DNA of 64,000 nucleotides from Pseudoalteromonas shioyasakiensis (GCF_001550135.1 NZ_LRUE01000018.1:188540-252539); one strand, 5' to 3'. Counted from the stretch's first letter, positions 30,742 to 40,844 are shown. Notes: a model not told the origin generated them from the sequence alone. A program made the numbers and translations.

Positions 30742-31431
30742 TTACTCCGGTCGTCCCTTATTACGCTTACCTAGCAGATAGGCATCTCTAAACTTAATAA
30801 AATGTTGCTCAAGCTTTTGTGTAGCATCTTTCTCACCCGCAAGGGCAAGTACCATAATAGCCACCTCAGCGGTGCCTAGCTGATGCTCATGCGGGGCAAC
30901 ACGTAATCGATAATCAGATAGCTTTTCAGGCGTAATTGAAAGCACAGGAAAATTATCTAGATAAGGGCTTTTACGGATCATTTTCTTTGCTTCGCGCCAA
31001 GTCCCATCTAAAAAGATAAACAATGGACGCTTACCTTCAACAGAAGTTACTTCGGTGATCACGCGCTCTTCATCATCAACATCGCTGGCAGGAAAAATAA
31101 CCATAGGCTGATACTGAGGATCTGCCAACAAGCTTAATAAGGCGTCATCTGGATTTGTTCTATCCCACTTAAAGGCATGGTTATCTGGCACGATTTCAGC
31201 AATTAAACGACCAGTATTTGACGGCTTAAAACTCTCATTATGGTACATAAGTAAACAGACCGCGGCATCACACTGAGCTTGCTCAACGCCTTCACAAATA
31301 CAATAGTGTTCCGCTAATAAACAACGCTCACAACGCGTTAGCTTTGCTCCTCGCGCTTTGAATTCACGACGAGACTCAGTCATTTGCTGAGCACGAAGCA
31401 TTAACACTGAATTATTTGAGATAGTAGCCAC
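30742..31431 (-). CDS. tapT: DTW-domain tRNA aminocarboxypropyltransferase (TapT/YfiP-like)
   Basis: A 229-residue DTW-domain protein. It has a zinc site CERCLLAEHYCIC near residue 34 and the signature FLDGTWREAKKM near residue 140 with SPYL and YRLRVAPHEHQLGTAEV after it. TapT/YfiP transfers the acp group from SAM to U47 of tRNAs. The first ATG is used; ATGs at residues 11 and 17 are possible starts. It is convergent with the CsrB-like RNA. Confidence 0.85.
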   Translation of the reverse strand: MATISNNSVLMLRAQQMTESRREFKARGAKLTRCERCLLAEHYCICEGVEQAQCDAAVCLLMYHNESFKPSNTGRLIAEIVPDNHAFKWDRTNPDDALLSLLADPQYQPMVIFPASDVDDEERVITEVTSVEGKRPLFIFLDGTWREAKKMIRKSPYLDNFPVLSITPEKLSDYRLRVAPHEHQLGTAEVAIMVLALAGEKDATQKLEQHFIKFRDAYLLGKRNKGRPE

Positions 31432-31554
31432 TGTATTTACCAGATAATTAAACGGCGCGTATTGTAGCTAAAAATATGGGGAATAGATATTGATCTAAGT
31501 ATTAAGCTGCAAGCTATAAGCAGCTAGATCTTAAAGCTTATAGTTAAAAAACAA

Positions 31555-31578
31555 AAAACCCAGCCGGAGCTGGGTTTT
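31555..31578 (-). terminator. Intrinsic terminator of lpdA
   Basis: A 10-bp perfect stem AAAACCCAGC/GCTGGGTTTT with loop CGGA and a T run on the minus strand. Upstream at 31505-31539 lie five decayed 7-base units beginning AGCT. Confidence 0.9.
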
Positions 31579-31600
31579 TAAAACGATTAGTCAAAAGAAC

Positions 31601-33025
31601 TTACTTCTTTTTAACTGCTTTTTTGTTTGGAAGGTCAGTGATTGAACCTTCGAAGATTTCAGCAGCTAGACCGATTGATTCGTTTAATGTTGGGTGAGCG
31701 TGAATAGTTAACGCTAGGTCTTCACCGTCTGCGCCCATTTCAACTGCTAAGCCGATTTCACCAAGCATTTCACCTGCGTTGATACCAACCATAGCACCAC
31801 CGATAACGCGACCTGAGTCTTTATCGAAGATTAGCTTAGTTTGACCTTCAGTACGTGCTGAAGCGATTGCACGACCAGAAGCAGCCCAAGGGAATACAGC
31901 AGTTTCGATGCTTAAACCTTGCTCTTTAGCTTCTTTCTCAGTTACACCAACCCATGCGATTTCTGGATCTGTGTATGCGATTGAAGGAATGCACTTAGGA
32001 TCGAAGAAGTGTTTCTGACCAGAGATAACTTCTGCAGCAACGTGAGCTTCGTGAACCGCTTTGTGTGCAAGCATTGGTTGACCAACGATATCACCGATAG
32101 CGAAGATGTGATCAACGTTTGTTTTAAGCTGTTTATCAACATTGATGAAACCACGCTCATCAACGTTAACGCCTGCCTTATCAGCGTCAAGTAATTTACC
32201 GTTAGGTGTACGACCAACAGCAACAAGTACTTTGTCGTAACGTACTGCGTCAGCTGGTGCGTTTTTACCTTCGAATGAAACGTATAGACCGTCTTCTTTC
32301 GCTTCAACGCCAACAACTTTAGTAGAAAGCATTACGTTGAACTTGTTCTTAACGTATTTTTGGTAGATCTTGATAACGTCTTTATCAGCTGCTGGTACTA
32401 ATTGATCAGCAAACTCAACTACGTCGATTTCAGAACCTAGTGCACGGTATACAGTACCCATTTCAAGACCGATGATACCACCACCTAAAACTAGTAGTTT
32501 CTCAGGAACGTCTTTAAGCTCTAGCGCACCAGTTGAGTCAATTACACGGTCATCTTCAGGGATGAAAGGTAAGTTAACAGGTTGAGAACCCGCTGCAATA
32601 ATAGCATTGTCAAAAGTGATTGTTGTTGTACCGTCTTCACCTTCAACAGCAAGTGTGTTGCTGCCAGTGAATTTACCGTAGCCGCTAACTACTTTCACTT
32701 TACGCATTTTAGCCATGCCGTCTAGGCCGCCAGTTAGTTGACCGATTACAGACTCTTTCCAATCACGGATTTTGTCTAGGTCGATTTCAGGCTTGCCAAA
32801 AGTAACGCCGTGAGATGACATTTCAGCTGCGTCATCAATCACTTTAGCTACGTGTAAAAGTGCTTTTGAAGGAATACAACCCACATTTAGACATACACCG
32901 CCTAATGTGTTGCGAGATTCTACCAGTGTAACTTCTAAGCCCAAGTCAGCAGCACGGAAAGCCGCAGAATAACCACCAGGACCACCGCCTAGTACAACAA
33001 CTTGAGTTTTTAATTCGTTGCTCAT
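31601..33025 (-). CDS. lpdA: Dihydrolipoyl dehydrogenase (E3)
   Basis: A 474-residue flavoprotein that reoxidises lipoamide in the pyruvate and 2-oxoglutarate dehydrogenase complexes. FAD motif GGGPGGYSAAFRAAD, redox disulfide GGVCLNVGCIPSK, NAD motif GGGIIGLEMGT and the C-terminal catalytic HAHPTLNES are all present. It lies 188 bp after aceF, behind a terminator, so it probably also has its own promoter. Confidence 0.97.
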   Translation of the reverse strand: MSNELKTQVVVLGGGPGGYSAAFRAADLGLEVTLVESRNTLGGVCLNVGCIPSKALLHVAKVIDDAAEMSSHGVTFGKPEIDLDKIRDWKESVIGQLTGGLDGMAKMRKVKVVSGYGKFTGSNTLAVEGEDGTTTITFDNAIIAAGSQPVNLPFIPEDDRVIDSTGALELKDVPEKLLVLGGGIIGLEMGTVYRALGSEIDVVEFADQLVPAADKDVIKIYQKYVKNKFNVMLSTKVVGVEAKEDGLYVSFEGKNAPADAVRYDKVLVAVGRTPNGKLLDADKAGVNVDERGFINVDKQLKTNVDHIFAIGDIVGQPMLAHKAVHEAHVAAEVISGQKHFFDPKCIPSIAYTDPEIAWVGVTEKEAKEQGLSIETAVFPWAASGRAIASARTEGQTKLIFDKDSGRVIGGAMVGINAGEMLGEIGLAVEMGADGEDLALTIHAHPTLNESIGLAAEIFEGSITDLPNKKAVKKK

Positions 33026-33157
33026 GCTATTACCTTAAATGTTTGAACGGGACACTGCCCCTAAGTTTAACTGCCATGTTTCTGCAAGGCAGAAAGGGAG
33101 AGCAGATATCTATACCAAGATTGTTCTATGGCAAAGATTGTATCATTGCCAATGGTA

Positions 33158-33190
33158 AAAATCCCAGCAAAAAACAACTTGCTGGGATTT
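33158..33190 (-). terminator. Intrinsic terminator of aceF
   Basis: Arms 33158-33170 and 33179-33190 pair over 12 bases (AATCCCAGCAA type) with an 8-base loop, then TTTTT on the minus strand. Confidence 0.8.
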
Positions 33191-33213
33191 GATTCTTATA
33201 AATTATGAGACGA

Positions 33214-35124
33214 TTACATCACCAATTGACGAATATCGCTCATGTAGCTTGCTAGCGTCACAGTAAAGCGTGCTGCTAGTGCACCGTCAATAACCCTATG
33301 GTCGTATGACATTGATAATGGAACCATTAATTTAGGTTCAAACTCTTTGCCATTCCACTTAGGTTTCATTTCTGACTTAGATACACCCAAGATAGCAACT
33401 TCTGGCGCATTCACAATTGGCGTGAACGCTGTACCACCGATACCACCAAGGCTTGAGATTGTGAAACAACCGCCTTGCATATCAGATGAAGTTAGCTTGC
33501 CGTCACGTGCTTTCTTAGAAATATCCATTAACTCACGAGAAAGTTCAATGATGCCTTTCTTATCAACATCTTTAAACACTGGAACAACTAGACCATTTGG
33601 CGTATCAACTGCAACACCGATATTGATGTATTTCTTCAAGATTAAGCTTTCGCCGTCTTCAGACAGAGAAGAGTTAAACGTTGGGAATTCAGCCAATGCT
33701 TTCGCCGCTGCTTTCATCACAAATACAAGTGGTGTGATTTTAACACCCAGCTTTTTCTTCTCAGCAAGGGCATTTTGCTCTTTACGGAATACTTCAAGGC
33801 TTGTGATATCAGCTTCGTCAAACTGTGTAACATGCGGGATTTGCACCCAGTTACGATGTAAGTTAGCACCTGATAGCTTCTGGATACGAGAAAGTTTCTT
33901 CTCTTCGATTTCACCAAACTTAGCAAAATCAACCTTAGGCCAAGGGATAAGACCTAACTCACCGCCACCGGCATTACCTTTACCTGCAGATAGCTGACCT
34001 GACTCAACTTTCTTCACAAGGTCTTTCACGTAGTTTTGTACGTCTTCTTTCACAACACGATTCTTACGACCCGTGCCTTTTACGTTTGCTAGGTTAATAC
34101 CAAACTCACGCGCTAAACGACGAACAACAGGCGATGCATGTGCATACGCTTTGTTATCTGCAAAACCTTCGTTGCTTGTAGGTGCTGATACAGGCTTTTC
34201 AGCCGCAGGCGCTTTTGCTGCAGGTGCAGACGCAGGCGCAGGCGCTGCTTCAGCTTTTGCAGGGGCTGGTGCCGCTGCAGCTGGTGCACTACCCGCTACT
34301 TCAAATACAAAGATAAGTGAGCCAGTTGATACTTTATCCCCAGCTGCTACTTTGATTTCTTTAACAGTACCGGCAAATGGTGCTGGTACTTCCATTGATG
34401 CTTTATCGCCTTCAACGTTTAAGATTGATTGATCTTCTTCAACCTTATCGCCAACAGCAACCATCACTTCGGTTACTTCAACTTCGTCACCACCGATATC
34501 AGGCACGTTTACTTCTTTAGTGCTTGATGCCGCTGCTGCCGGCGCTGCTTCAGCTGGTGCTGGTTCTGCAGCAGGCGCTTCTGAACCGCTTGAAGCTGTT
34601 TCAAAAACGAAGATTAGAGAGCCCGTTTTCACTTTATCGCCAGTCGCGATTTTGATCTCTTTAACCGTACCCGCCATTGGAGCAGGTACTTCCATTGATG
34701 CTTTATCGCCTTCAACGCTTAATAAAGATTGCTCTTCTTCAACCGTGTCACCTACCGCAACCATGATTTCAGTTACTTCAACTTCATCATCGCCGATATC
34801 TGGCACAGTTACTTCCTGTGTAGCAGAAGTTGCAGGCGCAGCTGCTGGAGCTGGCGTATCTTCTTTAGCCTCTGCAGGAGCCGCAGCTTGTTCTTCACCT
34901 TCGAAGATCATGATAAGTGAACCCGTCGTTACCGTATCACCTTCAGCTACTTTAATTTCTTTAACCGTACCTGCTTGTGCAGCAGGTACTTCCATTGATG
35001 CTTTGTCGCCTTCAACCGTTAATAACGATTGGTCAACCTCAACCTTATCACCAACGCTAACAAGGATTTCGGTTACTTCAACTTCATCGCCACCGATATC
35101 TGGTACATTAATTTCAATACTCAT
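33214..35124 (-). CDS. aceF: Pyruvate dehydrogenase E2, dihydrolipoyl acetyltransferase
   Basis: A 636-residue core subunit. Three lipoyl domains occupy about residues 1-80, 108-185 and 207-285, each with the lipoylated lysine in [11 protein letters not shown] (first one K41). Ala/Pro-rich linkers separate them. A subunit-binding domain follows ([29 protein letters not shown], about 330-365), then the acetyltransferase domain with the catalytic SYDHRVIDG near the C-terminus. The number of lipoyl domains equals that in E. coli. aceE ends 9 bp upstream. Confidence 0.97.
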   Translation of the reverse strand: MSIEINVPDIGGDEVEVTEILVSVGDKVEVDQSLLTVEGDKASMEVPAAQAGTVKEIKVAEGDTVTTGSLIMIFEGEEQAAAPAEAKEDTPAPAAAPATSATQEVTVPDIGDDEVEVTEIMVAVGDTVEEEQSLLSVEGDKASMEVPAPMAGTVKEIKIATGDKVKTGSLIFVFETASSGSEAPAAEPAPAEAAPAAAASSTKEVNVPDIGGDEVEVTEVMVAVGDKVEEDQSILNVEGDKASMEVPAPFAGTVKEIKVAAGDKVSTGSLIFVFEVAGSAPAAAAPAPAKAEAAPAPASAPAAKAPAAEKPVSAPTSNEGFADNKAYAHASPVVRRLAREFGINLANVKGTGRKNRVVKEDVQNYVKDLVKKVESGQLSAGKGNAGGGELGLIPWPKVDFAKFGEIEEKKLSRIQKLSGANLHRNWVQIPHVTQFDEADITSLEVFRKEQNALAEKKKLGVKITPLVFVMKAAAKALAEFPTFNSSLSEDGESLILKKYINIGVAVDTPNGLVVPVFKDVDKKGIIELSRELMDISKKARDGKLTSSDMQGGCFTISSLGGIGGTAFTPIVNAPEVAILGVSKSEMKPKWNGKEFEPKLMVPLSMSYDHRVIDGALAARFTVTLASYMSDIRQLVM

Positions 35125-35133
35125 TGGAACCTC

Positions 35134-37800
35134 TTATGCGTATAGCGGGTTAACTTTGTTTGTGTCGATGTCGAATTTCTTGATTGCTTCAACAACTACT
35201 GACTTCTCAACTTCACCACGTTTAGCAAGCTCAGATAGTGTTGCAACCACAACATAACCAGCATTCACTTCGAAGTGACGACGTAAGTTTTCACGGCTAT
35301 CAGAACGACCGTAACCATCAGTACCTAACACTTTGTAGTTGCTGCTTGGTACGAATGAACGAACTTGTTCTGCGTAGTTCTTCATGTAGTCTGTTGCTGC
35401 AACAGTCACGGCATCTGTTAATGCGTTCGTGATGTAAGCAGTCTTTTGCTCTGCTTCAGGGTTAAGCATGTTGAAACGCTCAGCGTCTTGACCGTCACGA
35501 GTTAACTCGTTGAATGATGTTACAGAGAATACATCTGAACCAATACCATACTCTTCGCTCAGGATTTGTGCCGCTTTACGCACTTCAATCATGATAGTAC
35601 CTGAACCTAGTAACTGTACTTTCGCTTTATCGCCAGCCACAGTTTCAAGTTTATAGATACCTTTACGAATACCTTCTTCAGCGCCTTCTGGCATTGCTGG
35701 TTGATGGTAGTTTTCGTTCATTAACGTTAGGTAATAGAACACGTTTTCTTGGTCTTCACCGTACATGCGACGGATACCGTCTTGCATGATTACCGCTACT
35801 TCGTATGCGAATGTCGGATCATAAGAAATACAGTTAGGAACCGTGTTAGCAAGAATGTGGCTGTGACCATCTTCGTGCTGTAAACCTTCACCGTTTAGTG
35901 TAGTACGACCTGCCGTAGCACCTAGTAGGAAACCACGTGCTTGTTGGTCACCAGCCATCCATGCCATATCACCTACACGTTGGAAACCAAACATTGAGTA
36001 GTAGATGTAGAATGGGATCATTGGTAAATCGTTAGTGCTGTATGATGTTGCAGCAGCAACCCATGATGACATTGCACCTAACTCGTTGATACCTTCTTGT
36101 AGTACCTGACCTGATGTTGCTTCTTTATAGTAAGAAACGATGTCACGGTCTTGTGGCGTGTAGTTTTGGCCATGCGGGTTATAAATACCGATTTGACGGA
36201 ATAAACCTTCCATACCAAATGTACGCGCTTCATCAGCGATGATAGGAACGATGTTTTTACCAATGCCTTTGTCTTTTAGTAATACGTTAAGTGCACGTAC
36301 AAAGCCCATTGTTGTAGAGATGTCACGTTTTTGCTCTTCAAGTAGTGGCTTGAACGCGTCAACTTCTGGCAATGTTAAGCTTTCAGAAAACTTAGGAATA
36401 CGCTTAGGTGTGTAACCTTGTAGCGCTTCACGGCGAGCGTGAAGATACTTGTACTCTTCAGAGCCTTCTTCAAGAGTAAGATATGGCAAGTCTTTAATTT
36501 CTTCATCAGAAACTAAATCTTGTAGACCTAAACGTGAACGTAAGTGCTCAACGTGGGTCATGTCCATTTTCTTAACTTGGTGCGCGATGTTTTTACCTTC
36601 AGCCGCTTCACCCATGCCGTAACCTTTTACAGTTTTAGCTAGGATAACAGTTGGACGATCTTTGGTTTCTTCCGCTTTTTTGAATGCAGCGTAAAGTTTT
36701 GAAGGCTCATGGCCACCACGCTTAAGTGCGAAGATTTCTTCATCAGTCATATCAGCAACAAGTGCTGCTGTTTCTGGGTAACGACCGAAGAAGTGCTCAC
36801 GAACATATGCACCGTCTTTTGCTTTATATGTTTGGTAATCACCGTCAATAGTTTCATTCATTAACTGCAGTAATTTACCTGATGTATCTTTAGCAAGTAG
36901 GATATCCCAACCACTACCCCATACAACTTTAATCACGTTCCAGCCTGCACCTTTGAATAGGCCTTCAAGCTCTTGAATGATCTTACCATTACCCATTACT
37001 GGGCCATCTAAACGCTGTAAGTTACAGTTGATTAGGTAACATAGGTTATCTAGCTTCTCACGTGCAGCGAATGAGATTGCACCACGTGATTCTGGCTCAT
37101 CCATTTCACCATCGCCTAAGAAAGCGTATACACGTTGGTTTTTAGTGTCTTTTAAGCCACGACCATCTAGGTATTTTAAGAAACGAGCTTGGTAGATTGA
37201 TGCAATTGGACCAAGACCCATTGATACCGTAGGGAACTGCCAGAATTCAGGCATTAACTTAGGGTGTGGGTATGAAGGAAGACCTTTACCATCAACTTCT
37301 TGACGGAAGTTGTCAAGTTGCTCAGCTGTTAAACGACCTTCAACAAATGCACGTGCATAGATACCTGGAGAAATGTGACCTTGGTAATAAACTAAATCAC
37401 CGCCATCTACATCGTTTGGTGCTTTGAAGAAGTGGTTAAAACATACTTCATAAAATGCAGCTGAAGACTGGTAAGACGCCATATGGCCGCCTAAGTCTAG
37501 ATCTTTTTTCGACGCGCGTAATACGATCATGATCGCATTCCAACGAATGATTGAACGGATACGACGTTCAATGTTTACGTCACCTGGGTAAGCAGGTTCT
37601 TGATCTACCGGGATGGTATTAACGTAGTTAGTGGTTGTGCCAGTAGGCATATCAACACCGTCTAAACGGGCTTGCTCTAACACTTGCTCAAGTAAGAATT
37701 GAGCACGTTCAACACCTTCTTCACGCACAACAGACTCAAGGGCTTGTAACCACTCTTGTGTTTCTAGCGCGTCTACGTCAATTTTATTGACTTCAGACAT
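35134..37800 (-). CDS. aceE: Pyruvate dehydrogenase E1 component
   Basis: An 888-residue homodimeric E1, one residue longer than in E. coli. It decarboxylates pyruvate with thiamine diphosphate. The ThDP motif GDGEMDEPESRGAISFAAREKLDNLCYLINCN (GDG...NN-type, here NCN) is near residue 230, and the domain-2 glutamate region is present around DEARTFGMEGLF. First gene of aceE-aceF(-lpdA), 85 bp downstream of pdhR. Confidence 0.97.
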   Translation of the reverse strand: MSEVNKIDVDALETQEWLQALESVVREEGVERAQFLLEQVLEQARLDGVDMPTGTTTNYVNTIPVDQEPAYPGDVNIERRIRSIIRWNAIMIVLRASKKDLDLGGHMASYQSSAAFYEVCFNHFFKAPNDVDGGDLVYYQGHISPGIYARAFVEGRLTAEQLDNFRQEVDGKGLPSYPHPKLMPEFWQFPTVSMGLGPIASIYQARFLKYLDGRGLKDTKNQRVYAFLGDGEMDEPESRGAISFAAREKLDNLCYLINCNLQRLDGPVMGNGKIIQELEGLFKGAGWNVIKVVWGSGWDILLAKDTSGKLLQLMNETIDGDYQTYKAKDGAYVREHFFGRYPETAALVADMTDEEIFALKRGGHEPSKLYAAFKKAEETKDRPTVILAKTVKGYGMGEAAEGKNIAHQVKKMDMTHVEHLRSRLGLQDLVSDEEIKDLPYLTLEEGSEEYKYLHARREALQGYTPKRIPKFSESLTLPEVDAFKPLLEEQKRDISTTMGFVRALNVLLKDKGIGKNIVPIIADEARTFGMEGLFRQIGIYNPHGQNYTPQDRDIVSYYKEATSGQVLQEGINELGAMSSWVAAATSYSTNDLPMIPFYIYYSMFGFQRVGDMAWMAGDQQARGFLLGATAGRTTLNGEGLQHEDGHSHILANTVPNCISYDPTFAYEVAVIMQDGIRRMYGEDQENVFYYLTLMNENYHQPAMPEGAEEGIRKGIYKLETVAGDKAKVQLLGSGTIMIEVRKAAQILSEEYGIGSDVFSVTSFNELTRDGQDAERFNMLNPEAEQKTAYITNALTDAVTVAATDYMKNYAEQVRSFVPSSNYKVLGTDGYGRSDSRENLRRHFEVNAGYVVVATLSELAKRGEVEKSVVVEAIKKFDIDTNKVNPLYA

Positions 37801-37885
37801 ATGGAGGTTTCCTTATGTTTAAAATACTAATTATTTTAATAAATCTTAAAATTAAGTAGTTAACTAAACTTAGCTAATCACTTGC

Positions 37886-38635
37886 TTAATGTTGTTTGGT
37901 GCGTCTTAAACTACGTTCAATCCGCGAATGCTCTTTGCCAGCCTCAAGTAAGGCTTCTTCGATAAAGGCTAAGTGAGCATTACTAGCAAGACGTGCTTGC
38001 TCTGGGTTACCTTCAATAACCGCATCCATCAACAGTCGTCTATGTTCTGCGAGCTGCTGGCTGATCTGTGGTTTTTTTAACAGTACAGTTAAATTCTGTA
38101 ATACATTTTGCTCTAGCAAGGCCTGCATACCACGTACTAAATGTAGCAGTACAACGTTATGAGACGCTTCTGCCACACTAAAATGAAATGCATTAATTGC
38201 TTTTGCTTTTTGCACAATGTCGTCATTAACGAGCGCAATGTTGTCAAAGCTTTGTTTTACTTTTTTGAAGTCATTCGTTGTGCCGCGCATAGCTGCATAA
38301 TATGCTGCGATTCCTTCAAGGGCATGACGAAATTCGAGTAAATCAAATTGTGACTCTGGATGCTTACTAATCAAATCAAAAAGCGGATCAGTGAGCCCCT
38401 CTTCAAGCTGATTTTTTACGAACGTTCCGCCACCTTGGCGACGCGTTACTAACCCCTTTGCTTCTAGCTTTTGAATCGCCTCACGCAGTGAAGGTCGCGA
38501 TACTTCAAATTGTTTCGCTAATTCACGTTCAGGAGGCAGCTTTTCGCCTGGCGCTAACGACCCCTCAAGAATCATATTCTCAAGTTGTTGTAAAATTACA
38601 TCAGATAATTTTGCTGCTTTAATCTTTAAAGACAT
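37886..38635 (-). CDS. pdhR: Pyruvate dehydrogenase complex repressor PdhR
   Basis: A 249-residue GntR/FadR-type regulator. The winged helix has LAPGEKLPPERELAKQFEVSRPSLREAIQKLEAKGLVTRRQGGGTFV and the C-terminal FCD domain carries the metal-site residues D, H and H (FRHALEG, HFSVAEASHN, EHRRLL). PdhR senses pyruvate and represses pdhR-aceEF. A fitting operator lies 76 bp upstream of its start. Confidence 0.94.
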   Translation of the reverse strand: MSLKIKAAKLSDVILQQLENMILEGSLAPGEKLPPERELAKQFEVSRPSLREAIQKLEAKGLVTRRQGGGTFVKNQLEEGLTDPLFDLISKHPESQFDLLEFRHALEGIAAYYAAMRGTTNDFKKVKQSFDNIALVNDDIVQKAKAINAFHFSVAEASHNVVLLHLVRGMQALLEQNVLQNLTVLLKKPQISQQLAEHRRLLMDAVIEGNPEQARLASNAHLAFIEEALLEAGKEHSRIERSLRRTKQH

Positions 38636-38711
38636 TTATTAACGTCCGCATTGTTATGCGCTAACCCCATAAATATCGGGTATTTAGCCTTGTGCCTTGA
38701 CCAAAAAGGTA

Positions 38712-38729
38712 AATTGGTCATACCAAATT
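38712..38729. promoter_or_regulatory. PdhR operator
   Basis: AATTGGTCATACCAAATT matches the PdhR box AATTGGTnnnACCAATT except for one inserted A in the right half. It lies upstream of pdhR and fits autoregulation of pdhR-aceEF. Confidence 0.75.
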
Positions 38730-38872
38730 TGTCGCATACGTTATCAAAAACCCGTATTTCTGTCAATTTCACTACGTTCAGCGCCTAGTTACACCCTAAC
38801 GTAATTCGTCTAAAGATTAAACAGTATGGATTAAAGTGGCTTTTTCTGAAGGAAAAAACAATAAAAAATAAA

Positions 38873-38883
38873 TGGTCAGACCA
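38873..38883. promoter_or_regulatory. Second GntR-type operator-like palindrome
   Basis: TGGTCAGACCA is a perfect 11-bp palindrome with the TGGT/ACCA half-sites of FCD-type GntR regulators, about 240 bp upstream of pdhR. Its flanks (AA and GATT) match the PdhR consensus less well. Confidence 0.45.
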
Positions 38884-38910
38884 GATTGACAGACAAAGCT
38901 ATTAGAGGCC

Positions 38911-39086
38911 AAATTTAAGATGTTAGATGAATTGAGTAGCTTTGTAGCAGCGGGTTTACCCCCCGCGACAAAAGCTTTTAGAGGTCAGGTTTTAGATGTT
39001 AGTTGAATTGAGTAGCTTTGTAGCAGCGGGTTTACCCCGCGACAAAAGCTTTTAGAGATCAGATTTTAGATGTTAGTTGAATTGAA
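38911..39086. repeat. Direct repeat, about 75-bp unit, 2.3 copies
   Basis: Two almost identical units and the start of a third. GATGTTAG recurs at 38919, 38995 and 39069 (periods 76 and 74). The two full units differ mainly by the length of a C run inside a hairpin-forming core GTAGCAGCGGG...CCCGCGAC. Confidence 0.9.
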
Positions 39087-39190
39087 TGCTGAAAAATATT
39101 CGAAGTAGGATGCACTTCAGTGCTGAAAAATTAAAACTCAATCGAAGTGCATTAGTAGAGCGATTAATGAATAAAGTTATACAACAAGCC

Positions 39191-39234
39191 TTACTCTTGT
39201 AACTTGCTAACTTTACTCTCGTAACTTGCTAACT
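39191..39234. repeat. Tandem 22-bp repeat, two copies
   Basis: TTACTCTTGTAACTTGCTAA + CT is followed by a second copy differing at one base. Inside each unit 7-base blocks GTAACTT, GCTAACT and TTACTCT can be read. It ends 7 bp from the ampE stop. Confidence 0.85.
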
Positions 39235-39241
39235 TTACACG

Positions 39242-40093
39242 CTAAGCCAACCCACCAAATAAGGTAAGCGCTGCGATGATCACTAAAAAGAACAATACAT
39301 TTCTTTTTACAAGCTTCATCATGCAAGTGGCTTCATAAGTACAGCCAAAATGTTGCTGCTCAATTTGTTCAGCGGCAAGTGCAGTTTGCGTAACTACTTT
39401 TCGGTTACTCACTGAAAAGTCGAGTACATACTTCAGCCAACAACTGGTACCTTTATTAAAGTTACCAATCACTAAATAACCAAAGCTTGCAACCCGAGCT
39501 GGTAACCAATCGAGCCAAAACAGTAAGCTATGTACTAGTTTAAAACGCTTAGCATAGGCAACACTGTGATCATCCCTTACTTTGTCAGCAAAAGTACGAA
39601 CTAATGCGTAAAGCACCGCGCCAGGCACACCTAAAACCACAAACCAAAAAATAACTGCACAATAAAAGCGAAAATTTAACCAAGCTAAAGTTTGGCCAAA
39701 AGTTTCACCATGAGGGTCATCTTCTGTCTTCTTTTGGCCCATTTGTAACGCAAATAGGGTTGCAGCCTCTTGGTCGTTGCGGGTTAACGCATTTAAGTAA
39801 GACTTATACAAAGCACGTTGCTTAGCACAGCCAAAACAAACCAGCAGTACAGCAACATTCAAAGCCAACTGCCAGATGATAAATTCGGATAGTTGATAAA
39901 TTAATGCAACAGCCACTACAGGTAACATTAACCAAATCAAAAAGCCAATTGGCGAATTAAATAAGCCTTTTTCTGAGAGTTGTTTTTGCGAGTGCTTAAG
40001 ATAGGTATTGGCATAAAAACCGATTTGCCAGTAGTTAGCTCGAGCCCCTAAACGCTCAATTACCAAAGCAATAATTATTGAAATTAAGATCAT
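39242..40093 (-). CDS. ampE: AmpE membrane protein
   Basis: A 283-residue inner-membrane protein with about four or five hydrophobic segments (residues ~1-15, 50-70, 72-90, 140-165, 265-283). The pattern IIALVIERLGARANYWQIGFYA and GETFGQTLAWLNFRFYCAVIFWF is that of AmpE, the companion of AmpD in beta-lactamase regulation; its own activity is not known. It follows ampD by 21 bp. Confidence 0.9.
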   Translation of the reverse strand: MILISIIIALVIERLGARANYWQIGFYANTYLKHSQKQLSEKGLFNSPIGFLIWLMLPVVAVALIYQLSEFIIWQLALNVAVLLVCFGCAKQRALYKSYLNALTRNDQEAATLFALQMGQKKTEDDPHGETFGQTLAWLNFRFYCAVIFWFVVLGVPGAVLYALVRTFADKVRDDHSVAYAKRFKLVHSLLFWLDWLPARVASFGYLVIGNFNKGTSCWLKYVLDFSVSNRKVVTQTALAAEQIEQQHFGCTYEATCMMKLVKRNVLFFLVIIAALTLFGGLA

Positions 40094-40114
40094 GCTTTTA
40101 CCTATATCCTTTAA

Positions 40115-40657
40115 CTAAAACACTAAATCAAAATAGTATTGCCAATCAAAACTCGCACCAGGGTCAGTTTTTCTGCCCGGTGCAATATCACAATGGCCAA
40201 CAATGCGCGAACGGTTTATCTCAGGGTACTTTGCCATCAACGCCTTAGTCACTAAGTGTAATGCATTATACTGGGCTTGGGTATACGCCAGAGTGTCGGT
40301 CCCTTCAAGCTCAATGCCCACACTAAAATCATTACAGCGCTCTCTACCTTCAAACGTTGAGATACCAGCATGCCAAGCTCGTTTTTTAAAAGGCACGTAC
40401 TGAATAATTTCACCGGTACGACGAATAAAGCAATGCGCAGACACTCTTAAACCTTTTAAATCTGCAAAGCTTTCGTGTGCCGTACAATCAATTGCTCCCA
40501 TAAATAAATCATCAACATAAGGCGTAGCAAACTGCCCTGCTGGCAATGAAATATTATGAATAACAAGTAATGACACCTCGCCCTCAGGACGCTCATCGTA
40601 ATGTGTACAAGGCCTCTGTAACACAGTGTTTAGTTGACCCAATTCATTTATATGCAT
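40115..40657 (-). CDS. ampD: 1,6-anhydro-N-acetylmuramyl-L-alanine amidase AmpD
   Basis: A 180-residue cytoplasmic amidase of cell-wall recycling. Zinc ligands are H in VIHNISLP, H in GHCDIAPGRKTDPG and D in the same motif; the catalytic Glu is in IGIELEGTD. I choose the ATG at 40657 by comparison with E. coli AmpD; a TTG at 40681 is possible. With amgK and murU in the same window, three steps of muropeptide recycling are present. It diverges from nadC. Confidence 0.94.
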   Translation of the reverse strand: MHINELGQLNTVLQRPCTHYDERPEGEVSLLVIHNISLPAGQFATPYVDDLFMGAIDCTAHESFADLKGLRVSAHCFIRRTGEIIQYVPFKKRAWHAGISTFEGRERCNDFSVGIELEGTDTLAYTQAQYNALHLVTKALMAKYPEINRSRIVGHCDIAPGRKTDPGASFDWQYYFDLVF

Positions 40658-40844
40658 ATTAAAAACTAACGATGACAACAAAGTTAAATAGTGTAAAGGG
40701 TTAAAATCTCAGGGTCTAGTTGCTTTGATTCAATCACTTAAAGTAATAGTAAGGATACTTTACTGTGGCCGATCTTTGTCTTCTATTAAGGGGTTAAACA
40801 TAGTAAAATTTCGCCAATTTATTAATAAACAATGAGCTTTCGAC

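Larger units (their letters stand above)
38636..39241. other. 606-bp spacer between pdhR and ampE
   Basis: It holds two candidate PdhR-type operators near pdhR, then a 74-76-bp direct repeat, a dispersed element at 39105-39123 also found at 63753-63771, and a 22-bp direct repeat. I see no gene in it. Confidence 0.7.

Noticed and set aside
33347..33997. Long open frame opposite aceF (216 codons)
   Set aside because: It lies wholly antisense to the catalytic part of aceF and is Ser/Pro/Ala-rich, as expected from a shadow frame.
34520..35257. Long open frame opposite the lipoyl domains (245 codons)
   Set aside because: Antisense to the Ala/Glu-rich lipoyl repeats; repetitive translation and no motif.
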